DNA of 27,576 nt from a virus. Every line of letters starts with the position of its first letter. The first letter of the stretch is position 1. The stretch spans positions 1 to 27,576 of IMG/VR virus record IMGVR_UViG_3300044701_002925; one strand, written 5' to 3'. The position numbers and the translations under genes are program-made. The notes under the pieces are model-generated. The model ran no database searches. It saw only the letters and a program-made list of their open reading frames with translations, and had not been told where the DNA came from. Below, one piece after another: positions 7,712-14,296 of this stretch.

Positions 7712-8025
7712 TTATCCTTTGTTTCTTTGTACTTCTTAGCAGCAGCTTTTGCTTTGCCCCGTTTCTCGTATTCGTCCTTAGTCATCCACTTTTCTTTGCC
7801 CCATTTCTCCAGGGATTTTTGCTTTTCCCCTTTACCACCACGATACCCGCCACCAGCCTCTTTGTACTCCTGGGCGAGGAGCTGAGCTTTTCTAGCCGAA
7901 ATAAGTAGTTAGCCTTGCGGCTACGACCATTCCCCTGGTTTGCCACCACGGCCTTCGCGCATAACTTTGTTTTTAATGCGCTCACGCAGATCTGGTTTTG
8001 TATACTTGGTTTTGTCTTCAGCCAT
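7708..8025 (-). CDS. DUF5872-like protein interrupted by a 27-nt insertion with in-frame stops
   Basis: From ATG 8025-8023 the frame reads 34 codons, from MAEDKTKYTKPDLRERIK to 'GGKPGEWS', and meets TAG (7923-7921). After a second TCG codon (7899-7897) the same frame continues 'ARKAQLLAQEYKEAGGGYRG' and on to a TGA at 7710-7708. Joining the halves across 27 nt restores the DUF5872 motif 'GGKPGxWSARKAQLL' with no residue lost (96 aa). Both stops in the insert (TAG, TAA) are in frame, so ordinary decoding yields a 34-aa fragment. The part after the insert has kept an open frame, normal composition and an ATGA overlap with the next gene. It is either a very recent pseudogene or a gene read by programmed ribosome bypass. 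Confidence 0.75.
7897..7926 (-). other. candidate translational-bypass element (take-off TCG, hairpin, landing TCG)
   Basis: Take-off codon TCG (7926-7924) is followed at once by stop TAG (7923-7921). TAG forms the first three bases of a perfect 5-bp stem, TAGCC (7923-7919) with GGCTA (7914-7910), closed by a GCAA tetraloop. Ten bases later comes a matching codon TCG (7899-7897), after which the DUF5872 frame resumes. T4 gene 60 has the same parts: matching take-off and landing codons, a UAG directly after take-off and a tetraloop stem holding that UAG. Its gap is 50 nt against 24 nt here. Function is inferred; a 24-nt insertion with a 3-bp duplication would look the same. Confidence 0.5.
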
Positions 8026-8626
8026 AACTGCCTCGCTCTTTGAGATAAGTGACTGCATTTGTCAATACATTTATATTATCACCGAATAAACCCAAAGCCC
8101 TGTTGCATTCTTTGCACAATAAACCTCTGAATTCATTGGTTTGGTGATTGTGATCCATCGCCAAAGACTGCCCATCTTTAGGAGGTTCTTGACAAATTGC
8201 ACATAAACCTTCTTGAGATTCAAAAACAATGTCGTATTGCTCTTTTGTTATTCCTCTGCGTTCATATTTTTTGTGTTGGCTATGAAGTAAATCTTGTCCT
8301 TGTTTTTTAACTTTTTCATAATGCTCTTTGTTATTGGTTACCCATTTATCCCATCCTATTTTGTTACACGCGTTGCATGAAGAATGAAGATACAGTTTTC
8401 CGTCTTGTTTTTTTCTTCTAAAACAATCCCAATTTAAATAATGAGCACATTTAGAACATTGTTTTTGGCCATCCGCGCCATACAAAAGCCTAAATCGACG
8501 ATTAACCAAGGATCTGCAATCCTTGCATACACTGTCTCTTTTTATGTTTCCAGCTGAGTTGTATCCTTTGTTTCCAAAATTTTCATGCGGCTTTCTTGTT
8601 CCGCATTCTCGGCAAAGTTTTTGCAT
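8018..8626 (-). CDS. Endonuclease VII-like (HNH/His-Me finger) homing endonuclease
   Basis: A 202-aa protein with a recombination endonuclease VII-type core at the C-terminus. Cys142-x2-Cys145, Asp158-His-Asn-His161 ('AMDHNHQTNEFRGLLC') and Cys171-x2-Cys174-Asn ('CNRALGLFGDN') form the zinc-bound His-Me nuclease. Two zinc-ribbon pairs come first (Cys5/8 with Cys34/37, Cys57/60 with Cys84/87) and probably bind DNA. It is much more AT-rich than its neighbours and lies between a truncated and an interrupted DUF5872-like gene, as expected of a freestanding homing endonuclease. Its TGA (8020-8018) overlaps the ATG of the next gene by 8 nt. It is too small and oddly placed to be the phage's own Holliday-junction resolvase, though that is not excluded. 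Confidence 0.8.
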   Translation of the reverse strand: MQKLCRECGTRKPHENFGNKGYNSAGNIKRDSVCKDCRSLVNRRFRLLYGADGQKQCSKCAHYLNWDCFRRKKQDGKLYLHSSCNACNKIGWDKWVTNNKEHYEKVKKQGQDLLHSQHKKYERRGITKEQYDIVFESQEGLCAICQEPPKDGQSLAMDHNHQTNEFRGLLCKECNRALGLFGDNINVLTNAVTYLKERGSYG

Positions 8627-8633
8627 TGTCTAG

Positions 8634-8660
8634 TTTGTGCTTTTCTTACTATAGCACAAA
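8634..8660 (-). promoter_or_regulatory. 8-bp hairpin before the homing endonuclease
   Basis: TTTGTGCT (8634-8641) pairs with AGCACAAA (8653-8660), leaving an 11-nt loop. It lies between the stop of the truncated DUF5872-like frame and the endonuclease ATG (8626). No T-tract follows. It could limit expression of the endonuclease in the late transcript, as hairpins do before T4 homing endonuclease genes. Confidence 0.5.
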
Positions 8661-8661
8661 A

Positions 8662-8760
8662 TTATTGACCGGCTTTGCCGCCTTTCTCGCCGGCCATGAT
8701 CCGATCTTTGATTCGCTCACGCAGCTCAGGTTTGGAATATTTGCTATCGTCTTGTGCCAT
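8662..8760 (-). CDS. truncated DUF5872-like N-terminal fragment (32 aa)
   Basis: The ATG (8760-8758) overlaps the previous stop as TGATG. The frame reads 32 aa, from MAQDDSKYSKPELRERIKDR to 'GEKGGKAGQ', then TAA. This is a paralogue of the start of the gene at 8025 ('KYTKPDLRERIKNKVM..GGKPGEW'). It ends where the conserved Trp of 'GGKPGQW' should be. The rest of the domain is missing, and the Endonuclease VII-like gene follows. It is probably the left-over of an ancestral gene split or converted when the endonuclease arrived. Confidence 0.65.
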   Translation of the reverse strand: MAQDDSKYSKPELRERIKDRIMAGEKGGKAGQ

Positions 8761-9245
8761 CAGGAAACAAATTTAGATTGAAAACCTGTCGGTAACCCCG
8801 CCTTGGGCATATATTGTTCACGGAAATTTGCAGGGGGAGGAGTGCCCTGCTGGAGGAGACGCGCCTTTTCTTCGGGTGTTAAAGGAACGTTGGGTGCTCC
8901 GCCATAAGGCTTTTGGCTTGGTTGCTCAGGACCTGCTTGACCAAGCTGGGGACCTTCAAAAAATTGAGCATTGGCGATACCGCCCATGTTACCTACAGCC
9001 CCAGGGAGATTACTAGAGCCAAAGGCCATGGGAAGCTGCGGCCCACTGCCGGGCATAATGCCACGACGCATCAACTCGTCATTGAGCTGTTCGTTCTGTT
9101 GGGTGCCGCCTTCATACAAACGGCGAAGCTGTTCACCTGAGCGGCCACCTAACGCACCGGGTACACGCCGAATGTCAAAGCTTGGGGCGCCTGCCAGTAA
9201 ATTACCGGGAGCGCCTGGAACGTTTGATTCACCGCCGTAAAACAT
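8760..9245 (-). CDS. hypothetical Gly/Pro-rich virion-block protein (161 aa)
   Basis: Starts at ATG 9245-9243 (MFYGGESNVPGAPGNLLAG) with AAGAGAT upstream; the open frame extends further but without a better start. It contains many 'PG', 'GG' and 'LPGA' repeats, a charged helical stretch ('EQLRRLYEGGTQQNEQLNDE') and a Pro/Gln-rich C-terminus. No signal peptide or membrane segment is present. The composition resembles the low-complexity proteins at 11495 and 3243. It is likely a minor virion or assembly protein, judged from position only. Confidence 0.6.
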   Translation of the reverse strand: MFYGGESNVPGAPGNLLAGAPSFDIRRVPGALGGRSGEQLRRLYEGGTQQNEQLNDELMRRGIMPGSGPQLPMAFGSSNLPGAVGNMGGIANAQFFEGPQLGQAGPEQPSQKPYGGAPNVPLTPEEKARLLQQGTPPPANFREQYMPKAGLPTGFQSKFVS

Positions 9246-9268
9246 GTCGTTATCTCTTTTTTCGTATT

Positions 9269-9451
9269 CTACTCTTCTATAACTTCGTAACCAGAAGAGT
9301 CGTTGACCTTGGTTAAAATAATTCCGTTGCCACGAACATCCCAATCAAGAACATCGCCCTCTTGCCAGCCAAGTTCTTCGATTAGTTCGTCAGGCAAAGT
9401 AATGAAATTTTCTCCGTTTTCGTCTTCTTCTACTTCCAGAATGTAGCTCAT
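9269..9451 (-). CDS. AbrB/MazE-like DNA-binding protein
   Basis: A 60-aa acidic protein whose middle, 'ITLPDELIEELGWQEGDVLD', followed by 'VRGNGIILTKV', fits the swapped-hairpin AbrB/MazE/SpoVT fold (strand, short helix, 'GW..GD.L' turn, two strands). Proteins of this type bind DNA as dimers. Similar single-domain proteins are common in cyanophages. No partner toxin is next to it, so antitoxin function is unlikely; a transcription regulator is possible. The ATG overlaps the upstream stop by 4 nt. Confidence 0.7.
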   Translation of the reverse strand: MSYILEVEEDENGENFITLPDELIEELGWQEGDVLDWDVRGNGIILTKVNDSSGYEVIEE

Positions 9452-9741
9452 TTTGACAAAAGCTTTTCCATTAGCTTATCAAGCTTGTCATTGATTTGTC
9501 TAAAATTATCATGCATCTCCTGGATCTCCCGGAGAAAATCAACCTTCAGCACATAGTCCAAAGGCATGCGGTTGATTTGATCTTCCAAGATGTCAATCCT
9601 TCGTTTTTGAGATCCAATGTAATCAAAAGCTTGTTGGATCCGCTCTTGATGCCTGTCTAATATTTTATTGGCAACCCACGTAGCGCCTGTAACCGCCGAT
9701 ACAAGGGCAGTGATGCCAATGGCTACGTATTCGGGTCCCAC
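9448..9741 (-). CDS. holin-like or spanin-like membrane protein with coiled coil
   Basis: A 97-aa protein that starts at GTG (9741-9739). Residues ~5-26 ('YVAIGITALVSAVTGATWVA') form one membrane helix. The rest is a long charged helix with heptads of Ile/Leu ('RRIDILEDQINRMPLDYVL' and 'FRQINDKLDKLMEKLLSK'), a clear coiled coil. Size, topology and place next to the terminase fit a class III-like holin or a small virion membrane protein, but no lysin is in the window to confirm a lysis cassette. Confidence 0.6.
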   Translation of the reverse strand: MGPEYVAIGITALVSAVTGATWVANKILDRHQERIQQAFDYIGSQKRRIDILEDQINRMPLDYVLKVDFLREIQEMHDNFRQINDKLDKLMEKLLSK

Positions 9742-9771
9742 GAATGCACTGCTTTTTTTCTAATTCTAGGA

Positions 9772-11298
9772 TTAGTAATCAATGTGCAACTGACCTTTTC
9801 TTGCAAGTCCAGTAACCAACCAAACCAACGCGTCAACGCAGTCATCATGACCACTAACGCCGAAATTTGTGAGTTCCTCGAAGAGATTTGTGAAGTTCCG
9901 GAAACGATTGAAGATTATCTTTCGATCTTCAAACATACCCATGATTCCACGGAAACGTGCCAGCTTGTCTGCACGGAAACCCTTGACTGGATGCCAAATC
10001 AAATTGTAGAGACCTTCGTTATTCAGGCAAACCCGTTTGAAGTCGGCTTCGAGAGAAGCTTGGTATTGGACGGCTTCTGACCAAATATCACATGTGGAAT
10101 AAGTCGGAAAATAATTTCCGCTATCATCACGTCCAATCACCGACCAATCGTTCAACAATTCTTTAAGAGCGTCCAGTTTTTCCAGGTTGCCCATGACGCG
10201 TATGCGCCTGTAATCGATGATATGAATGCGGTCGCCAATGCGTCCGCCAAGGATCATCACGGTGTAATCGTTCTTCTCTTTGGTGCCAGCAGAAAGGTCC
10301 ACACCAATACCGAGCGTATCAAACTCCGTTGAAATTTCCGCTTTAACAATTAGTTCTGGCGCCAGAGAAAGCTCGTTCTGTCTGACAATTTGATTCATAT
10401 ATTGAAACGAGAAAGCAATTGGCGCTTGCCGTTTCTTTTCTTTGAGGTAATCTAGTGACCACATCTCAGGCCAATAAGACTCTTCTTCTCCTGTTTTAAG
10501 GTTTGTATTAATTGCAGAAAGAACGATCTGCATCCAATTGTTCTGTTTGTTAAAAGTAGTGGCGTGAATATCATCGTGCCTAAAGCGAGTTCCAAGGCAA
10601 ATAGCACGTGCGCCTTCAAACATGGTGGGAGCAATCACCGCGTTCCAGTTCTCCTGCATTTGTTTCCGAATGTCAGGGTTGGCAATGTCAGCGGCAGATT
10701 TAATAGCGTCATCAATCATTACCAGATGAGAACGCTTGGAAGTCACCGAACCCTTAAGGCCTGCAGCGCAGAGGGTAAATTGTTCGTCACCAGTAGTGTC
10801 AATGCCAGCAAACTTATGGTCAATTGACCAATACTCATTACTGGTAACGTTCTTCATCAAACGCACCGTCGGGAAAACTTCCTGATAGCGTTTGCTTTCA
10901 ATAATGCGTTTAATTGTTGCAGACTTAGAACGTGCAATATCAACCGTGTACGACAGATAAAGAATCTGCAATGGCAACTTGGCTTGTGTATGAATACCAA
11001 TAGCCCAGGCAGTCAGCAAGCCAAGAACCGTTGATTTAGCTGATCCTCGTGGCGCAAGAAGATCAATATTGGGGCCAGCAATTTTAATTAAACAGTTGCT
11101 GTCTTCGTTAGTAACAAAGTGCCGATGCCATTCTTTGTGATGCGTAGCAGGAGGTTTATCTGCAACATACTCACAGAAATAAGCAAAGTCTTCCCGCGCA
11201 AGCTCTAGTGCTTCTGCGTTGCGCGGAATTCGGATCTGTTGGCGGCGTGCCGCAGCCTTCGCATTGCGACGATAGGCAAGATGCGTATAGCTAGGCAC
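9772..11298 (-). CDS. terL: terminase large subunit
   Basis: A 508-aa DNA packaging motor. The ATPase carries Walker A 'APRGSAKST' (82-90) and Walker B 'HLVMIDDAI' (191-199) with the catalytic acid following. The RNase H-like nuclease carries Asp334 in 'GIGVDLSAG' and a C-terminal acid cluster in 'HDDCVDAL' (484-491). It cuts concatemers and pumps DNA through the portal. The best start is GTG (11298-11296), since no in-frame ATG with a ribosome-binding site precedes 'PSYTHLAYRRNAKAAARRQ'. It follows a probable small subunit three genes upstream. Length and motifs are complete. Confidence 0.95.
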   Translation of the reverse strand: MPSYTHLAYRRNAKAAARRQQIRIPRNAEALELAREDFAYFCEYVADKPPATHHKEWHRHFVTNEDSNCLIKIAGPNIDLLAPRGSAKSTVLGLLTAWAIGIHTQAKLPLQILYLSYTVDIARSKSATIKRIIESKRYQEVFPTVRLMKNVTSNEYWSIDHKFAGIDTTGDEQFTLCAAGLKGSVTSKRSHLVMIDDAIKSAADIANPDIRKQMQENWNAVIAPTMFEGARAICLGTRFRHDDIHATTFNKQNNWMQIVLSAINTNLKTGEEESYWPEMWSLDYLKEKKRQAPIAFSFQYMNQIVRQNELSLAPELIVKAEISTEFDTLGIGVDLSAGTKEKNDYTVMILGGRIGDRIHIIDYRRIRVMGNLEKLDALKELLNDWSVIGRDDSGNYFPTYSTCDIWSEAVQYQASLEADFKRVCLNNEGLYNLIWHPVKGFRADKLARFRGIMGMFEDRKIIFNRFRNFTNLFEELTNFGVSGHDDCVDALVWLVTGLARKGQLHIDY

Positions 11299-11330
11299 AA
11301 GAATAAATCAGTTGTTAACTGAATACTATC

Positions 11331-11495
11331 TTATTTTGCTTCTTCTTTGTCTTTTTTCTGTTCTTTATATTTACGCGCTTTATCCAAGGCTGCCTTGCGT
11401 TTTTCGCTATCGCTCATCTCAGTACCATCTTCTTTCTTGGCTTCTTTCTTCTTAAAGTGCTCAAGAAGTTGAGGGGGCATCTTACCTTTAGCCAT
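11331..11495 (-). CDS. small Lys-rich protein (54 aa)
   Basis: The ATG (11495-11493) overlaps the preceding stop as TGATG. It encodes 54 aa starting MAKGKMPPQLLEHFKKKEAK and continues as an almost uninterrupted Lys/Glu/Ala helix to TAA at 11333-11331. 'MAKGKMPPQLLE.F' is a recurrent start of small phage proteins near the terminase (from memory). No function assigned. Confidence 0.7.
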   Translation of the reverse strand: MAKGKMPPQLLEHFKKKEAKKEDGTEMSDSEKRKAALDKARKYKEQKKDKEEAK

Positions 11496-11764
11496 CAGCG
11501 TTTACCCCGACGCATGCGAGCAATTGCCATTTGATACTCAGGAGAGCCAGGCTCGGGGAAGCGGTTGGCACGACCAGGACCAAACTCAATACCAGGGCGC
11601 CTGCCGGCAAACGCATTGCCCGGCTCAGTTCCCGGCGCCATCGGCGCACTGCCAGTTTGCGGAGCGGTTTCTTGACGACGAATACTGTCTTGACGCATGC
11701 GAATTCCTTCGCGTGCTAATTGACGTTGTTGAGGATCGGTAATGTCAACCTGTTTGGCGCCCAT
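11495..11764 (-). CDS. hypothetical protein (89 aa), disordered
   Basis: Chosen start is ATG 11764-11762 (MGAKQVDITDPQQRQLAREG). The frame is open further upstream, but that part overlaps the probable small terminase gene and contains unlikely residues. The protein has one helical stretch with many Gln/Arg, then a Pro/Gly-rich disordered part and an Arg/Lys tail ('YQMAIARMRRGKR'). Its stop overlaps the next gene as TGATG. Function unknown; possibly packaging-related by position. Confidence 0.6.
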   Translation of the reverse strand: MGAKQVDITDPQQRQLAREGIRMRQDSIRRQETAPQTGSAPMAPGTEPGNAFAGRRPGIEFGPGRANRFPEPGSPEYQMAIARMRRGKR

Positions 11765-11801
11765 CGGTATAATTATTTGATTTAAACCTATCCTAACTGA
11801 A

Positions 11802-12293
11802 TTATTCTTCAAGTTGCATACGTGCCCATACACTCATCGTTGCTTCTTCCAAGGGAATCTCAATAGGGTCATCTTTGAAAATAAACATTAACTCTCGAAT
11901 GGCACGATCTGCGCCGGCCATTAACAAACCCTTACGGTCTTTGGAATTGGTGAATTTTTCAATTTGATCAATATGACCTCTAATTTCTTTTTGCATGGAA
12001 GCAACGCGTGCAACACCTGCATCACGTTTGACCACACCATTCTCTACGTCTTCACGTAACTTACGAACATCCTCTTGCATCTCATCGATTTCATAGAGGA
12101 GTTTTTTGCGGTGATCGGGTTTCTTGTAGTTGTCCTTAACCCAGAGTTCACACGCAGTAATAGTCCCCTTGTAACCAAGGAAACGAGAGTAGAGATAAAT
12201 TTCAATTAACGAGTAATTTTCTGCGGCAAACGCACAAAAAGATTCTTGAGTTGATGCGTCGAGATTATCTACCCACGCATCGAATAACTCAAT
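11802..12293 (-). CDS. probable terminase small subunit (start codon unclear)
   Basis: The conserved-looking part starts at 'IELFDAWVDNLDASTQESFC' and runs to 'ATMSVWARMQLEE' (about 163 aa). It is all helix: an N-terminal helical bundle with 'LYSRFLGYKGTITACELWVK' that could bind DNA, and a long coiled coil ('DEMQEDVRKLREDVENGVV'). Position before TerL and this organisation suggest the small terminase, which recognises phage DNA. No ATG, GTG or TTG lies near the natural start. The listed start is ATT 12293-12291, which overlaps the upstream TGA. The frame is open to 12461, but that part is read in another frame by the upstream gene. An ATT start, a +1 frameshift from the upstream gene, or a long overlap are the options. 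Confidence 0.55.
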   Translation of the reverse strand: MELFDAWVDNLDASTQESFCAFAAENYSLIEIYLYSRFLGYKGTITACELWVKDNYKKPDHRKKLLYEIDEMQEDVRKLREDVENGVVKRDAGVARVASMQKEIRGHIDQIEKFTNSKDRKGLLMAGADRAIRELMFIFKDDPIEIPLEEATMSVWARMQLEE

Positions 12294-12537
12294 ATCGATA
12301 AGCTCGTTGGGCCTGGCCGTAGTCCCGGGCCTCGTCGCGCTGCTTGAATTCTTGCGACTGCTCAGCGGATGTGCGCTGCTCTTCTGCGCCTTTGCCGATG
12401 GTTTCTCGTTCTTGTTCACCAGCGGTCTCCATCTTTTGCTTGGAAAATTCATAGGCCACACCAGCAGCCTGACGGTATTTGTCTAAGTCGAACCAGTCAT
12501 CGACATCGACTTGTCCGGCGGGAACGCTGCTGGTCAT
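12289..12537 (-). CDS. small virion-block protein with N-terminal PAGQ..DD.FD motif (82 aa)
   Basis: An 82-aa protein beginning MTSSVPAGQVDVDDWFDLDK. It is rich in Glu, Gln, Arg and Ala and continues as a charged helix ('GEQERETIGKGAEEQRTSAE') to 'DYGQAQRAYRY'. Its N-terminus matches that of the next upstream small gene (MTYTAPAGQSASDDYFDINK), so the two are paralogous at least in the first 20 residues. Such a shared tag could be a docking or packaging signal for virion proteins (inference). Ends in TGA at the probable start of the next gene. Confidence 0.7.
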   Translation of the reverse strand: MTSSVPAGQVDVDDWFDLDKYRQAAGVAYEFSKQKMETAGEQERETIGKGAEEQRTSAEQSQEFKQRDEARDYGQAQRAYRY

Positions 12538-12562
12538 GGCTTACAAATCTTACAAGAAAAAA

Positions 12563-12742
12563 TCAGAAGTTGCTCATCATCGAAGCAAGACCCTGAGCGA
12601 AGATATCGCGACGGCCTTCAGTAGACTTTTGACGCTGCTGACGACCCTTGGAAGATTCCAGGCGAGAAAGCAGCTGCTCAAACTTGTTAATGTCAAAATA
12701 ATCGTCAGAGGCGCTTTGGCCTGCGGGAGCGGTGTAGGTCAT
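12563..12742 (-). CDS. small virion-block protein (59 aa) with the same N-terminal motif
   Basis: The ATG (12742-12740) opens a 59-aa frame, MTYTAPAGQSASDDYFDINK, then a charged helix ('FEQLLSRLESSKGRQQRQKS') and 'DIFAQGLASMMSNF' before TGA 12565-12563. It is supported by the N-terminal match with the 82-aa protein just downstream and by the tidy 25-nt gap between them. Function unknown. Confidence 0.7.
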   Translation of the reverse strand: MTYTAPAGQSASDDYFDINKFEQLLSRLESSKGRQQRQKSTEGRRDIFAQGLASMMSNF

Positions 12743-12784
12743 TTACGTCTTTAGGACTAAGGTAATTATATCAAGCACATTCTT

Positions 12785-13678
12785 TTAAAAACTGAATGCG
12801 CCAACAAGTTGTTGATAAACATTTCCTTGCGCTTGAATCTTGGCAACAGCAGAAGAACCTTCATTTTTAAGTTTCTGCGTTTCTTTGTCAATTTCTCCTT
12901 GGAGATTAGTCAAACCTGCACTGTACAGGTACTTGCGTGTTTCACGTACATTCTGAAGCTGCTCTTCAATTTCTGCAGGGCTGCCTTGGAACTGATCGGC
13001 AAAAGAAGGTAGTGCGACGCCAGCTCGATCTTTGGTAGTTTCTGCGTAAGTAGGGAGAAGACTCTTGTCAAAAGTAAACGTACGCTTGCCTGTCTTTTTA
13101 CCAGCTTCATCAACACCTTGCTTGCCAAACATGGTGTCGTAATAGTTATCAAGATAACTTTGATTAAATTTGTCTTGATACTCTTGACCTTTAGAAAGAG
13201 AATCACGCAGATCCTGGACAGAGCTGTAGTAGCCCTGCTGGAAACGCTCCATTGCCTTGCCTTTTTCTTCTTCCGTAGCTTGACGGCCAAGAAGTTCTTC
13301 GTATGCGGCAGAGATACCTGTCTGGCGGCGACCAGGGAGCAGCTCTTCTGTATATGTTTTGGTTAAAGAAGCAATATCCGTTTCAGGCGGCGTCAGGTCA
13401 TATTTAGCGGCGTAATCACGCAGCTGACCCGTAGCATCGGAATAACTAATTAAACCTTGACGCAGCTGCTGTTCAACACCTGTACGAAGACCAGTGAAGC
13501 CGGCTTGACCAGAAGCTTTACGAGCCGTTTCTTTAGCTGCAGCTTCTTCACGTTCTTTTGCAGCGCGTTCTTCTGCAGCAGTTTCTCTTTTCTGCTGATA
13601 CGCCAGATATTTCTCAAAGGTGTCATCCTTTGGAATCTGAGGAGATTGATATTGAACTGTGGTTCCGCCGCCGCCCAT
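12785..13678 (-). CDS. internal virion protein with a DUF4214-like segment
   Basis: A 297-aa, mostly helical protein. Residues ~25-60 are an Ala/Glu/Lys coiled coil ('EERAAKEREEAAAKETARK'). Residues ~125-185 ('AAYEELLGRQATEEEKGKAM' through 'EYQDKFNQSYLDNYYDTMFG') resemble the DUF4214 repeat: 'Y..LLGR', a spacer, a helix, then 'EY...F'. That segment also occurs in other cyanophage structural proteins. The C-terminus is another coiled coil. It lies in the block that should encode core or ejected proteins. The DUF4214 likeness is from memory and moderate. Confidence 0.65.
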   Translation of the reverse strand: MGGGGTTVQYQSPQIPKDDTFEKYLAYQQKRETAAEERAAKEREEAAAKETARKASGQAGFTGLRTGVEQQLRQGLISYSDATGQLRDYAAKYDLTPPETDIASLTKTYTEELLPGRRQTGISAAYEELLGRQATEEEKGKAMERFQQGYYSSVQDLRDSLSKGQEYQDKFNQSYLDNYYDTMFGKQGVDEAGKKTGKRTFTFDKSLLPTYAETTKDRAGVALPSFADQFQGSPAEIEEQLQNVRETRKYLYSAGLTNLQGEIDKETQKLKNEGSSAVAKIQAQGNVYQQLVGAFSF

Positions 13679-13688
13679 GATTTAACTC

Positions 13689-14267
13689 CTACACAAAAAA
13701 TGTGCCCACTTCACGTGGAGCAATACGACCAAACATGCCAGCCATTGTGGCTTCTTTTTCTGCCAAAGATTGCTTTAGGGCATCCCGATTTGCGCGTTGC
13801 TTAGCTTCACGCACCTCAGCAGAACCTTCTAGGCCAAATTGACGCCGAGCACGCTCAACATCAAGACCAAGCTGGCGTTCGCCTAAGGGACCAGCAGCAA
13901 ACATAGCGGCTTCCCGTTGACGACCAAACTCAAGATCAGGCGCAACAGTGCTTTGGAAAACGCGAGAACCGATTTCCGAACCCATTTGACCCTTGGCCGT
14001 ATCACGGGCCAACATGGTCTGCCACTTGAGCTGATCGGCTGCCGCTGCCATCTGGGCATTGGCAATACTGGCTTGCGCTTGGCGGGCTTGGCTGGCGCCA
14101 AACATGCTAGCGCCAATGTTGGCAGCACCCAGGCCTAACGTAACGGGATCAAATGCCATTCCTCCTCCTGCTTTGCTTAAATTCCCGGTTTTTTCACCAA
14201 AAGCAACTGGTGTAAAAGCATTAAACTTTGAGTTGCTAAAAATAGAAGAATAATCGGGAGCACTCAT
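13689..14267 (-). CDS. internal virion protein, T7 gp14-like architecture
   Basis: A 192-aa protein. After a short polar N-terminus comes a small hydrophobic segment ('FDPVTLGLGAANIGASMFGA'), then a long Gln/Ala/Arg-rich helix ('SQARQAQASIANAQMAAAAD'), then further helices. A weak membrane segment followed by a Gln/Ala helix is the layout of T7 gp14, which inserts into the outer membrane during DNA ejection. This is likeness of design, not proven homology. The ATG (14267-14265) has no clear ribosome-binding site and lies 8 nt from an 8-bp hairpin. Confidence 0.6.
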   Translation of the reverse strand: MSAPDYSSIFSNSKFNAFTPVAFGEKTGNLSKAGGGMAFDPVTLGLGAANIGASMFGASQARQAQASIANAQMAAAADQLKWQTMLARDTAKGQMGSEIGSRVFQSTVAPDLEFGRQREAAMFAAGPLGERQLGLDVERARRQFGLEGSAEVREAKQRANRDALKQSLAEKEATMAGMFGRIAPREVGTFFV

Positions 14268-14275
14268 GTCTACAG

Positions 14276-14296
14276 TCTAATGTCATTCACATTAGA
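14276..14296 (-). promoter_or_regulatory. 8-bp hairpin over a stop codon
   Basis: TCTAATGT (14276-14283) and ACATTAGA (14289-14296) form a perfect stem with a 5-nt loop. The stop codon of the upstream gene (14294-14292) lies in the stem, and the next ATG is 8 nt further on. No T-tract follows, so a processing site or translational block is more likely than a terminator. Confidence 0.5.

Noticed and set aside
7782-7985. 67-codon minus-strand frame overlapping the interrupted DUF5872-like gene
   Set aside because: It is a different register crossing the insertion; the DUF5872 motifs are read in the other frame on both sides.
9752-9775. CTAAT/ATTAG inverted repeat next to a T-run after the terminase gene
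   Set aside because: The T-run is on the wrong side of the stem for minus-strand termination, and the stem has only 5 bp of A/T-rich pairs.
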